Positions 11,701 to 22,433 of a stretch of DNA of 64,000 nt are shown piece by piece. Every line of letters begins with the position of its first letter. Positions within the stretch are counted from its first letter, which is position 1. The stretch spans positions 1,092,206 through 1,156,205 of the forward strand of contig NW_019091421.1 in NCBI RefSeq assembly GCF_001949145.1, read 5' to 3'. This DNA is from Acanthaster planci (lineage: Eukaryota; Echinodermata; Asteroidea; Valvatida; Acanthasteridae). Made by a program: the position numbers and the translations under genes. The notes below the pieces were generated by a model that saw only the letters and a list, made by a program, of their open reading frames with translations, ran no database searches and had not been told where the DNA came from.

Positions 11701-13630
11701 GTATTACACAATCTTTAAATAATTCCCCAGTATGAAGCAGATATCAGTATATGTAAAATAGAGTAAAAAGTTCTGAGGGGCACGTGGGGTGCACACATAT
11801 TTTCAAGGGGAATGGCACTGAACGTGCTGCAAGCGCACTGACAACAAATGAAGTGTGGCTTGTACATAGGTTGTGCACATATGCGTTTGGAAATTTCAAA
11901 TGGGGGTGGGGTGAGGGTGTGGTTCACCCAGACAAGGACACAGACTTCTGCTGAGGGGGCAGGAGTCCTTTGTGCCTCCCTCCTCCTCTGTAGTTAAGCA
12001 ACTGTCGAGCAAGAATTGTTTAGTACACTGAAAAGGGGCTTATTACAAGCTCTGAGTACTCCCTCTGCACTAAAGAAGAGAGAAAGAGGCTTGTACATGT
12101 ACAATGCTGGAATGCAACGGGCTCCCTGCACAAAATACATGTACCCACTTTCAGTTTGGGCCAAGTTTTGGCATACATGGCAGATCGACTACTAACTGGT
12201 CCATTGCTTCTTGCTAATATGCAAAGGCAATGCCATCACACTCAATCTACATGCACTGTACCCTAGCTAACTCTTTTCCAAACTTGAATCTTCATTCACA
12301 TTTTGACATTTAGCAGGGTACCAACCCAACAACTCCCTATGTGCAGTAGTTCATACCAAATGCCATTGATTATCTGCAAAGTGACCATGCCCCAGAACCT
12401 GATTTACTGGATACAGTAGTCCTACCATCCATGATTTGGGAGATGCCTGTTAAACTATAGTCCACAACAGGGTGCAGTCCATTAATTTAAGCAAGAATTT
12501 CTGGCCAGCTCATTAGCATTAAAAGTGCCCCCACAGTATCTTTTGAAAAAGGAGATTGTATGGCTCCCAAAATGGTGAGATTGTGTAAATCCTTGCCAGA
12601 ATCAACTCCCTGGGTCTTTGGGCTTTCATCTGAGAGCAGAATGGCTAAAAAATACTGTTGAAAAATGGTCCTAAGTGCCCGAGAAAGTTGAGGGTTGTCA
12701 CTTGAAAAATGGCTGCAAGCAGACTTCAGAAAAATCACTTTTTGGGGGGTAATTTTGTTTTGAGGGAATACCTCAAAATGTAACCAGTTAACCCACAGAA
12801 AATTGAAAAGAGAGTGAAAGATTATGGACCATACAATAATTTAACGTGTGTTTCAGATGCCTCAGGGATGTTGGTAAGCCTGTTATTGGGGCCCCAAACA
12901 ATGCAGAGTTTACACTGTTCTCAATGGGACCTGAATTAGTGGACTACACCTTATACTCTCTTGAGCTTTTATCCATAGCACTGTCATCCATCTGAAACCC
13001 ATTGGATGAATGTGGTGTGATAACCCCACCGGATATCATCGCTGAGTAAAATACTGACCTCTCTCCTTCATGCATTCTACAGTACAAAGCTGTGATTACA
13101 GCACCTGTAACAGTCCCATTAACCATGCAAGCAACTTGGACTTTGAAAAAAAAGAAAAGGAAATTCCAATCTTTACACGATTTTGTACGGTTCAATTTTC
13201 AATGGAATGAGTGTGAAGTGAGAAATAAGGAAATCGGCTGATCCAAGGAAATGTTGCATGCCTGATAAACCCCTGGTAAGGCTTCTTTTGATGCCATAAA
13301 TCCCTTTCGGAAAAAGCATGGTTCTCATAAAAACCAGTGGTTAGTGATCACCATTTTGATCAGCACGCTCTGAGAGTGCAAATCATTCCTACATAGTGTC
13401 ACAGCCAGGCTTACCAGTTATACCTCCGCCATGCAAAACTTCAAATGCTATTCACCTTGTGCTTCAATACTGTCTCCCAGCAGTGACTTCTTGTACTTGG
13501 TGAGGCTTGGGTCATCCTTGTCCAGTTCCTGTATTTCTTTCAGCGACTTGGGAGCAGGAGTCTTGTAGGAAAGGCAAGCATCGGTTGTATCGCCACCAGA
13601 GAGAGCGGCCTTGTCTTCGGTTTCAGCCAT
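5723..13630 (-). CDS. ARHGDIA: Rho GDP-dissociation inhibitor, copy 1 (five coding exons)
   Basis: RhoGDI extracts prenylated Rho, Rac and Cdc42 from membranes, holds them GDP-bound in the cytosol and shields their geranylgeranyl tail. Coding exons on the minus strand are 13456-13630, 11552-11635, 8404-8480, 6851-6914 and 5723-5919, all with GT/AG borders. They sum to 597 nt, or 198 aa, close to the usual ~204. The N-terminal switch-binding arm carries KSLKEIQELDKDD followed by KYKKSLLG. The second exon ends in LDLSG, like the family LDLTG. The last exon holds [28 protein letters not shown] and WEWAFDLKKDWE, the C-terminal strands of the immunoglobulin-like prenyl-binding domain. An AG just 5' of the start codon suggests a non-coding first exon further right. 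A second RhoGDI gene follows in tandem. The symbol denotes the family; one-to-one orthology with ARHGDIA is not claimed. Confidence 0.95.
5920..6850 (-). other. RhoGDI-1 intron 4
   Basis: Ordinary AT-rich intron between the last two coding exons, with donor GTAAGA and an AG acceptor directly before the GTGATC start of the last exon. I see no embedded gene or clear repeat. Confidence 0.6.
6977..7118. mobile_element. MITE-like inverted repeat with TA target site
   Basis: Arms of about 40 bases face each other: GGGGTCCAAAAATG... at 6977-7019 and its degenerate reverse complement at 7083-7118. Both arms share the block CCCTGTTACATCTGA. The element is bordered by TA on each side (6975-6976, 7119-7120), as expected for a non-autonomous Tc1/mariner-type insertion. 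It lies 62 bases upstream of RhoGDI-1 exon 4, in intron 3. Confidence 0.7.
8108..8360. mobile_element. MITE-like element with ~58-bp inverted arms
   Basis: The left arm begins GAGTCATTCCATGAGGTTGG. The right arm ends CAACTTCATGGAATGACCC, its near reverse complement. The arms also share TTTGTGACGGTGTC and TACATGGGT. Both arms are about 58 bases and enclose about 135 bases. The element ends 44 bases from RhoGDI-1 exon 3. Confidence 0.7.
9008..10136. mobile_element. Non-autonomous DNA transposon with 20-bp terminal inverted repeats
   Basis: The left terminus TGCACCAGTCAGCGCGCAGC (9008-9027) is matched with one mismatch by the reverse complement of 10117-10136. The 1.1 kb interior has no coding capacity that I recognise. 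It contains a partial direct repeat around GTGCACCTGACTGTTT (near 9319 and 9730). The element lies in RhoGDI-1 intron 2. Confidence 0.6.
10185..10745. repeat. Degenerate tandem repeat, period about 180-190 bp
   Basis: The block TCCTGGTCACT, preceded by a TCCAGAGGC...AGGCTAAGGG-like stretch and followed by CAGTCCCTCAGG and GCATTAGA(A/G)ATCTCACTGC, recurs near 10226, 10411, 10591 and 10731. This gives three to four diverged units, the last one shortened. It is in intron 2 of RhoGDI-1. Confidence 0.75.
12468..12952. mobile_element. MITE-like element family A, copy 1
   Basis: About 485 bp, colinear with 16390-16878 at high identity over nearly the full length (shared blocks include TTTCTGGCCAGCTCATTAGC and TGAGATTGTGTAAATCCTTG). 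The ends are imperfect inverted repeats of AGGGTGCAGTCCACTAATT. There is no coding capacity. It lies in RhoGDI-1 intron 1. Confidence 0.8.
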
Positions 13631-13856
13631 TTTCCAAACTTCTCAGTTTTTACCTGTTTTGATTAAAAATAACATCTGTGAGAATAAGGAAACCAACCCT
13701 CCCCCCAAAAAACCCTGATGAAAAGTGAGACAAAACGTGCAGGGGAAACATTACGAGAGGGACTCACCCTCAGCTTTGCTTAACCCCTTGACAACGGGAA
13801 TTTCTTCCCGAAAGCCCACTCCAAGAATTCCAGCCTCGCTTGGCCACGAAGGCCAC

Positions 13857-13991
13857 NNNNNNNNNNNNNNNNNNNNNNNNNNNNNNNNNNNNNNNNNNNN
13901 NNNNNNNNNNNNNNNNNNNNNNNNNNNNNNNNNNNNNNNNNNNNNNNNNNNNNNNNNNNNNNNNNNNNNNNNNNNNNNNNNNNNNNNNNNN
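13857..13991. other. Assembly gap (135 N)
   Basis: Run of N inside a repeat whose outer ends are inverted: TTAACCCCTTGACAACGGG begins near 13780, and its degenerate reverse complement ends near 14157. The gap lies 227 bases upstream of the RhoGDI-1 start codon, so promoter or untranslated sequence could be missing here. Confidence 0.95.
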
Positions 13992-15063
13992 TCTTTTCAT
14001 TTCTGGGCTACACACAAAGGCCAATCACCATATACACAAGAGCCAGGGTCTGCTTTCTTTTACCGTGCTCGCTCGAGAGTGAGCCGAGAATAATAGCTGA
14101 AAAGCGGGCTGAGGATCTCGATTTTTATGGCGGCTCTCCCAGCGTGAAGGGGTTAAGGTGGGAAAAAACACTACAGAAAACGGAAAGCTTTACTGTCGCA
14201 TTTAGAATTCATACACTCAGATTTTGGTCTTGGCCAAATCACATCTTGGGGATCACAAAAAGGACCTAACTACTGAGGTATATATGTACTGTGCCCCCCA
14301 TCCCAATAGAAAAAAATGTTAAAAAAAAGAAGGAAAAAGGTATTTTTTTGTCTCATAACCTGCAGGCCAAAGCTAATTTATACTGCTCCCACCTGTGCAA
14401 GAATGTTATTACTTCTCTGGAATCAGTGGGGGTTACACGCTGGGCCATAAGTCCACAGCCAATATACATGTACATACATACGTGTACATGCACCAATACA
14501 TGCTGTATGTAATTTGCAGACTTTGACATGCACCGTACCTGTATGCCATGCATAATGCCATGTACATGTGCATGTACATGTATGTTTTGCAGAGAAGCAT
14601 GAACCAGTCAAGTTTGTACAATGTAACATGTTCAGCAGAACTGAAACAAAGTGGAATCTATACAAAAACTTGAAGCCGAAATTTGGTGCAAATTAGTACA
14701 TGTATGTGACTGTAACAAAAATATGTATCCTACGCCTTGGGTATCTCTCAAATACTGATAAAGTACATCTAGTTTATATACATAATAGAAAACATAAAAA
14801 GATGGGAATATCCAACACCTGAAAACTGTGCTTGTTATGCATAAATGTACCAACCGCAAGGCACACTCTCAAATTGTACCATCTGAATGGGACATTGAGC
14901 CTAGTGCTTAAGTAATGCAATTGGTACATTTCTAAATGAATCCATTAAAATCACACACAACAGAGCATGAGACTTTGCTGATCTGGGTATGGAGTAACAC
15001 AATAATGGAGCATTTGCTTGGGAGCATTTGCCAACTAAGAATATACCAAGAACCTTATGAACT

Positions 15064-15304
15064 GGGGCCAGTTTCATGGAGCTGCTTAATTTAAGCCCAA
15101 AATTTGCTTTAGCAGGAAAAAACTTTGGTTACTAGCTCAAACTCTGATTGTCATGCTGACCAAAAAAAACAGATAAATGCAATGCCAAAAGAATATACAC
15201 TGTACATAACATGGAGTTTTGGCTGGTTACCTGATTTATCAAGTAAGGTTTTTTTCGTGCTTAAGCAAATTTTGTGCTTAAGCAGCTCTAAGAAATTGGC
15301 CCCT
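15064..15304. mobile_element. MITE with TTTCATGGAGCTGCTTA-type termini
   Basis: The left end is GGGGCCAGTTTCATGGAGCT followed by GCTTAA...AAAATTTGCTT. The right end is the near reverse complement, finishing AGAAATTGGCCCCT. Arms are about 45 bp and total length about 241 bp. Termini of the same type also border the longer element at 36.10-36.99 kb, so this is a family. Confidence 0.75.
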
Positions 15305-16389
15305 GGCATACAAATTTCACTATTATTGGAGCACTTTTCACAATATAGGACTGCTAGACCACCACAAAACCTGACAAATGAACAAATAAATAATTTGTTT
15401 TCAAGACAAGCACTGAGCATATAGTGTTTATCAATATATACGTTGGGTAAGGGCAAAACCCATTTTATAAATGAATAATTTGTGCTGGATGGATATCCCA
15501 TTGTGATTCCCACTTGTGATTTTATTTTCACATCAATACAAAGTTGTGATATACTGCTACATGTACAATGTACAAGTCAATGTGTGCATAAATGAAAGTA
15601 ATAATTACCAAATTAGTGAAACATTACAGGAAACTGACACATATTACCTCAGCACAATTTACATTCGATTCACAGTGACATTATTTACTTCACCACGTAC
15701 AGTACCGTACTTTTGGCCGCACTGTTAGCAGGAAGTACAGAAAAAGTCTCCCTACACATCTTGTGTAATTTAGACAGGCTGGCAGAGAGGAAATGCCAGC
15801 TTTTGATAAATTCTAGATAAAACTCATTACCAGATAAAACTCAATATCGACTCTTTCTACACGTAGAGATGTACATACCAAATATGCATTGGGTCCACAA
15901 TACAAATCTAGCTGCACACAAAGAGCTCACATTAAGAAAAAGTAGTGAAACATACATGTGTGCATGTACATGTAGCTGTCTGCAAAATGATGCACTACAT
16001 GTAGGTACACAGGTACATGTACAGTACTTGTGCATGCATGCAGTGGTGAACACAAACTTGTACAAATGTACACTACCACTGTACTTCCTTTCAACAAAGA
16101 AATATCCTTCCACATGTTCCATGCATCCAATAAACAGGATGATGACCACACTGAACGATTAAGGTCCCTCTGTCCTCCAAAACTGCTGCACTACTTCCTC
16201 CATATAATGATAATGGCTTCTGCAGCAGTTTGGCCCAGCCAGACAATTCAAGCGTACTTCCTGTCTTTTTGTGGGTTTAATGTGGACGAGCTGTGTTTGT
16301 ATCCTTGAAAATGTTGAAATGGGAAATCCTTTTATATTTTCTTGCAAGGGGTGTCTGACCGTGGTTTGGAAGCCATTTTGGATACCTGA

Positions 16390-16878
16390 CAGGGTTCAGA
16401 CCACTAATTCAAGTGAGAATTTCTGGCCAGCTCATTAGCATTAAAAGTGCCCAAAGAGTATCTTTTGAAAAAGAAGATTGTTTGGCCTCCAAAATGGTGA
16501 GATTGTGTAAATCCTTGCCAGGATCAACTCCCTGGGTCTTTGAGCTTTCATATGAGAGCAGAATGGCTAAAAACTACGGTTGAAAAATGGTCCTAAGTGC
16601 CCGAGAAGTTGAGGGTTGCCACTTGGAAAATGGCTGCAATCAGACTTCGGAAAAATCACTTATTGAGGGTGATTTTGTTTTGTGGGACTAATTAAAAATG
16701 TAATTATTTAACCCACAAAAAACTGAAAAGAAATTGAAAGATTAGTGACCAGACAAGAATTTCATTTGTGTTTCAGAAATCTCAGGGTTGTTGGCGTGCA
16801 TGTTATTGGGTCCTGAACAGTGCTGATTTCACACTGTTTTCAATGGGGCTTGAATTACATGTAGTGGACTGTACCCTA
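16390..16878. mobile_element. MITE-like element family A, copy 2
   Basis: Second copy of the element at 12468-12952, in the same orientation, with the same terminal inverted repeats (AGGGTTCAGACCACTAATT at the left; GTGGACTGTACCCT at the right). It has diverged by scattered substitutions and small indels. Confidence 0.8.
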
Positions 16879-19800
16879 CAACATACCATGCAAGTGTACA
16901 AGCACTGTCTTTCATTCCTGATGCAAATTGAACACCTGGTTTTCTAAGAATTCAAAGGAAATTTAGAGGCCAAATTTCAAAATGCTTATTTATGTTACAG
17001 TCCGTTCTTTTCTCTTTTGTATTACCACTAAGTTCTCTTTTCCATAATTTGCAGTTCTGCACATCAACTCTTAGGCTACACAAATGTACACTGTACATTG
17101 TACATGTATACTTTTTTTGTACAACCATGACAACAGCACACATGTCATTGGAGCTCAACACTACATACAAACCTGTTGGCTACATGTCAGTGCAATATGA
17201 AATAAAGAAATTCCTTCAAATTTTATGGACTATGTCAACTACATGCACAGGTAGCTAAGATCAAGTTTTGGATTGAAATATGAGAAATGGCAATTCATTG
17301 TGCATCAAATATGGAAGGCTAAAAGGAACAATGACAGATCACTTAAAAAATGGAACAGTGATATATCACTTTAAAAAATGGCTAAACTTTTTATATGAAA
17401 GGATACACATGCAACATAAGCTTGCAGTTTAAAAGATGATTTCTGAGGATTTCAAGCACCCCTGTGTATGCACATAACATGTACAGGCACTCAACATCCT
17501 GGCAACAAGATTTACCATGAGTCAGCACTTGATTAGCTTAAATTTATTCAGACAAAGACTCTAGACGGCCAGCAGATATTATTTGAAGTTACATGTATGG
17601 CCTAAATGAAGTCAACGTGCATCATAAATCAAAACATTTCAAAAAGTCTAGTTTTTAATAACATCCTTCTGTCTGACAACCCTCAACATGGCCAATTAAT
17701 TATTTTGACAAAAACTGGCTGGACAAAGACAGCTAAAGATTGTGTACAACACTTCAATTTCAATCTATTTCGATGTGTGAATTATAGGAATAAGACCGGT
17801 GAATTGATTCTGCTTAACTTCCTTCTGAAAAAAAAAATTATCTTCAATGTCCCCATACATGTACATATATCTGTACAACATTGCACGTCTACTCAAGCAC
17901 ATGTACTATGTATGTAAAGAAGATTCCAAGAAAATATAAACTGCTCATAAGATTACTCTCTGAACCACTGGTGACAGATTCCACCCCCCCCATGTGTTTG
18001 TAGTTGGTACTCAATCCCATGACTAACATCTAAATATTTATATCAGCTCTTGCTATTTCTGCCTCTAAAGACACCGAGCCGTGAACTTGCGAACTCCAGG
18101 CTGAATCATCACATCAGGCTGAAATGCGATGTGTCATTTATGACAGAAGATGAAATGCCCATTGTTTGAACTGCATGCACAAATGGGAATGCAGTTTGAA
18201 TTGAAGCAAAACTTTGTGGTGAGGGAAGAACGAAGGTGGCTTGGTGAGGCAGTGAGGAGAGAGGCATGGGACTGGGGATACAGAGGGAGAAAAGAGAGAT
18301 GGACACCTCTTTTTAGCTTCTGACAGCCCCAACCCTTCTAAAAATTTCTCCCTACCCAAACCGTTCTCCCAATCCCACACAGGTGCGTCATACTGTATTT
18401 TCATTTTCAATCATTCTTCAAATTGGTGTCGGAAAAAAAAGGGGGGTTATTAAAGTAAAAACTAAAATCTTTTTGTAATACATTTTCTGCAAACATGTTG
18501 CCCAGGACAAACATGTATTTAGGCCCAATTACATGTGTATTCTAAAAATAGCATTTAGGCAATTCTAGACATAAGGATTATAAGCAGTTTGGGGATGCGG
18601 ATACCGCCATCTTGCTTGAATTCGTAATTGGGTAACATCTCGTGGGAGGGGGCAGGGAGGGGGAACTCATGTGACCTGGACTAAAAAACTGAACCATAAC
18701 ACAAAGGTACATGTAATGATGTATGAGGTCAGAGCTGTTCTAAAAATCTCTCTGTTTCCAGTGAAAAGAACATGATTTTGGTTAGAGAGTTTAAAAAAAC
18801 TGATACACGGGATATTGAGCTGACTATGGGTGTAAAAGTTATCCAGAAATACCTCATACATGTATGCCAGAGCTGCAACGAACTCAAAAAGTAAAAAATT
18901 GATTATGAAAATGAGCATTTGTATACGTGCACTGTGCAAGTGTGATTCCCTTGGACCTGACATGGAATTCATACATATGTACATGTACCTGTAACCATGT
19001 AACAGTTACATGTACGTTCTTTGGTCAATTTGTAACCAAACACTATTTCAAAAGCTAGTTTACAGCTTACACTTTACAGTGAGTGCACTGCGCTATCGCA
19101 CTGTACAGAATGTTTTCAGGGGTACAGTGCAACAGTCAGACCCAATGGTCCATGTGACCCCCAGCATGCCGCGGCCAACTGCCATTTCAACCACTCAGGC
19201 CAGTCGTGGCTAGAATTACACACACATATGGGAGCGGCTGCAGCCAAATACCATATACTTGTGTATCAAATGCAGCTGTAGTCAACCATTTGGTTGCGGC
19301 TTGTCTTCAAAAGTACACATGTGAACCTCACGACTCTCAGATGCTGATCAGAAAGTATTTGCACTACTTTTGTTAACTCAGCAGGGTTTTGACCCTTCTT
19401 TTTAACGTGGTTCATGCTTCGCTTCGCCCTTAACCACTTCATCCCGTTTCCACTTTGCCCCACTGTTTATCATTCATTCTTTTCATTTAGTTTTAACAGA
19501 GACATACGCAACATCAAAACGTTGATGGTTTTGAGAATCCAGCCAAGTAACAGGTTCCAATTCAAGCAATTCACTGAGGCAAATATACATGTGTAAACTA
19601 TAGAAAAAGGAAAAATATTGCACAGGTCGAGATGCGTAGGACAGCCTACGCGATGGAGGCTGCTTTGCAGTAACGGCAACCAATGTACATATATACAGCA
19701 GTAGAGTCTCCTAACGTGGCACACTTCGATGCTCACTTGACTTTCCAAACACGGTGTTGCTAAACCTCTTTCTTGAAAAAAATACAACTCATTTTGTAAA

Positions 19801-21204
19801 AACTAGTACTATTGCCTTCATGATGCATGGTGTTGAACCTTTGTGAATGATTTCAGTGTCATGAAATATCATTCAAAATCCACAACTGTTGGCTTACGGA
19901 AATTGGGCTCGAATTCAGCTGCGTGTTCCCTAACGTGGCACACTTGAAAAAAGTCGTAGAAAATCCCTCTAACATTTACAAAATACTTTGAAGTTGATAT
20001 ACTCTTGTAAAGCATCATTACTACCACTCAAATACTCATCCATAAGTTTGTCCGAAAATTCTTTTCCTAGTTTTGGGCACAATTTAAAAGAGTTCATTTT
20101 ACACATCTGAAAAACAGTTGAAAAATCGGGCGAAAATAAAATTTCATCCAAACTTTGGAGCAGGTATATGTACATGTACGTAAAATAGAGATTCATAAAT
20201 CAGAATGTTGAGGAGTTTGATGAAGTTGCACTTATTGTAAACTTTGCGCTAAAAGTGCTCTGTCAAGACACAAGAAGCGAAAAATGAACATGCTAGGGGC
20301 CCCATGGCCGGGTACATCAACAATACATGTTCTGTACATGTAAGTCTAATACAGAAGGAAAAATTCATCAAGGTTTCTCAACCTATAGAGTGAGGTTTTG
20401 CTGAAAACAGTTCTTGTTGTACTCGCATTAACGTTTCATCCAGGTTAAAGTTTCTTTAAGGTTGTAACCGTACCATGGGCACCCATGATTGGTCCGTTTG
20501 TTGCAGGCCTATTTGAGACCCATTTCTGCCGAGCGCCACGGCTAGCTTTCGTGAAAGGAGCGTGTCGTCATCGCTTCATTTCCATCTCATGAATAAGGCT
20601 TTTCCAGGATTTGTTGACGTAGCACCATGGAAACGGTTCTCAGGAAGGTGCTTATACGCACTATTTATTCAGAAGTCACAGCGCCAATTTACATAACTTA
20701 TATAACTTATTACCTAGATACCATGTGAGTATATTGAACTGTGTTCCCCATTTTTTCACCACCATTGGGGTTGCTCTTTAAGACACTAGAATTAAATTCT
20801 TGCGAGAAACCAAGCAAAGATCTTTCAGTTATATGTGATTCTGTCTTTGAGAGGTATGTCACACAAAGGTAATCCAAACACTAAATGTCCCGAACGAAAT
20901 AGGAGAGGAGGGACTTCCACTGAAAACTTGGGGACACGTTAGTCTGTTTCATAAATCCAACCTTATTTCAACAAGGGGGGATTAATCAAGAGTACCCAAA
21001 CCTGGGGACCCAGATTTTTTTTTCATATAGTCATGTCAATCAGTGACCAACATTGAAGTACATGTGAAAGGGCAGTTGAAAACTCTGATATATGTAACTG
21101 TTTCATTGACTTCCATTTACTCAAAGTCAGCTCCGCAGCATGCCAACTTGGAACTGTCCCATGTTTGTGGTGAGGGGTTGCTGAATCATTAATTAACAAT
21201 CTAT

Positions 21205-21650
21205 TTCAAAGACAGATTTGCGCCGGGGATATCTAAATTAATTTCAGATTTTTGCCCTGTCCGACATGTATACTCAGTGTATACCCCGAAGGCTTGTAAA
21301 AAACCACAAGCATACTCGGGTGGGACTCAAACCCACGACCTCCTGCTTACTAGTGCTGACGTCTTAACCATTCGACCACTAAGCTTGCCGGTGTCCGCTG
21401 GCTGGTTTGAATCAGATGTCGCAGCGGGTACCGCAAAGAATTACTTCAAAGATGGATTTGCGCAGGGGAGATGTAAATTAATTTTGTTCGTGGTACCCGC
21501 CGCTATATCTTATTCGAACCTGCGCTAGTAAGGAGGAGGTCGTAGATTTGAGTCCCACCTGAGTATGCTTGTGGTTCGGGGACGTACACTGAGCATACAG
21601 TGTTAATACACGTCAGTTAATACACGTCAGGCAGGGCAAAAAATCCAAAA
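21205..21650. mobile_element. Large foldback built from a tRNA-derived SINE
   Basis: The two halves (about 21230-21440 and 21480-21650) are imperfect reverse complements. Shared motifs include CCACAAGCATACTC, GGGACTCAAA, GCGGGTACC and ATTTTTTGCCCTG-type outer ends. The left half holds a tRNA-like module on the minus strand with an A box-like TAGTGGTCGAATGG (21368-21381) and a B box-like GGGTTTGAGTCCC (21322-21334). The right half retains only the B-box side. The direct repeat TTCAAAGA(C/T)GGATTTGCGC also occurs at the left edge and in the centre. Confidence 0.7.
21304..21392 (-). repeat. tRNA-like SINE head (not a functional tRNA gene)
   Basis: On the minus strand the segment has RNA polymerase III A- and B-box matches at tRNA-like spacing. 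Its ends do not form a proper acceptor stem, and it is embedded in the foldback repeat. A SINE head derived from a tRNA is the better reading. Confidence 0.6.
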
Positions 21651-21861
21651 TTAATTACCAATCTCTTCAGCGCTGGCTTGATTTCCTGTGTCGAATGACA
21701 TGAACATGATAAACAATGTCCGTGTGTGGAACTTTTCCCCCTAGCCTAGACATATAAACCCATAAAGACTGGGCTATCTGCATGCCAAACTTTGGCCTAC
21801 CATTGCACGGTAACATTTTATGTCTTCAACAACCAGGCTGATGTTATCTCATGTTAGTCTG

Positions 21862-22018
21862 AATTAGTCCCACTACACTAGTGTGGCACGGACTCTCACT
21901 CCCGAACCATCCTTGGATGTGCCCAGCAAAGTGCCATCCATCCTAGGATGGGTCGGGAGTGAGAGAAGGATGGATTGGGAGTGAGAGTCCGTGCCACACT
22001 AGTGGGGCTAAGTTTGAA
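21862..22018. repeat. Long stem-loop, ~50-bp arms
   Basis: Left arm TAGTCCCACTACACTAGTGT continuing GGCACGGACTCTCACTCCCG (about 21866-21912). The right arm is its reverse complement (about 21965-22014), with few mismatches. The loop is about 50 bases. It directly abuts the palindrome-rich element that follows. Confidence 0.8.
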
Positions 22019-22433
22019 TGGGACTGTTACACCCCAACTACAGCATCAGTCCCAACTATAGTTGGGCTCGTCCCAACTATAGTTGGGCCCGTCCAAACTA
22101 TTGTTGGGCCCATCCCAACTAGAGAGCTACATTTGGGCTGGCCCAACTACAGCAGAGAGGTCCTGTGTGCACAATGTGCCCAGCATGTGCCAAAGTCATA
22201 TTGTTTACAAATGTCATGTCATTGGTCATAGGGCTAGATGAACAAATGAAGTGCCACATTTTATATGAATTGTGTCACGTTTGAGACACATTGACTTGGA
22301 TAATGTTGAGACATTCCCCACAAACATTGGTCGTCAATAGTTGGGCCAGCCTAACTGCAGCACTACAGTTGGGACTGTTCCAACTATAGTTGGGACGTAT
22401 GCTATAGTTGAGGCGTAACAGGACTTTACGAGA
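22012..22433. mobile_element. MITE with internal CCCAACTATAGTTGGG palindromes
   Basis: Terminal inverted repeats of about 27 bp (GGACTGTTACACCCCAACTA at the left; its degenerate reverse complement ends near 22430). Several 16-bp palindromes CCCAACTATAGTTGGG or one-base variants are arranged about 24 bp apart near 22051-22115. Related half-sites recur near 22340-22405. No coding capacity. Confidence 0.7.

Noticed and set aside
13725-14093. Open frames running through the N block
   Set aside because: Their continuity depends on unknown bases; the flanks are repeat sequence.
21304-21392. Functional tRNA gene
   Set aside because: A and B boxes are present but the acceptor stem does not pair and the segment belongs to a foldback SINE.
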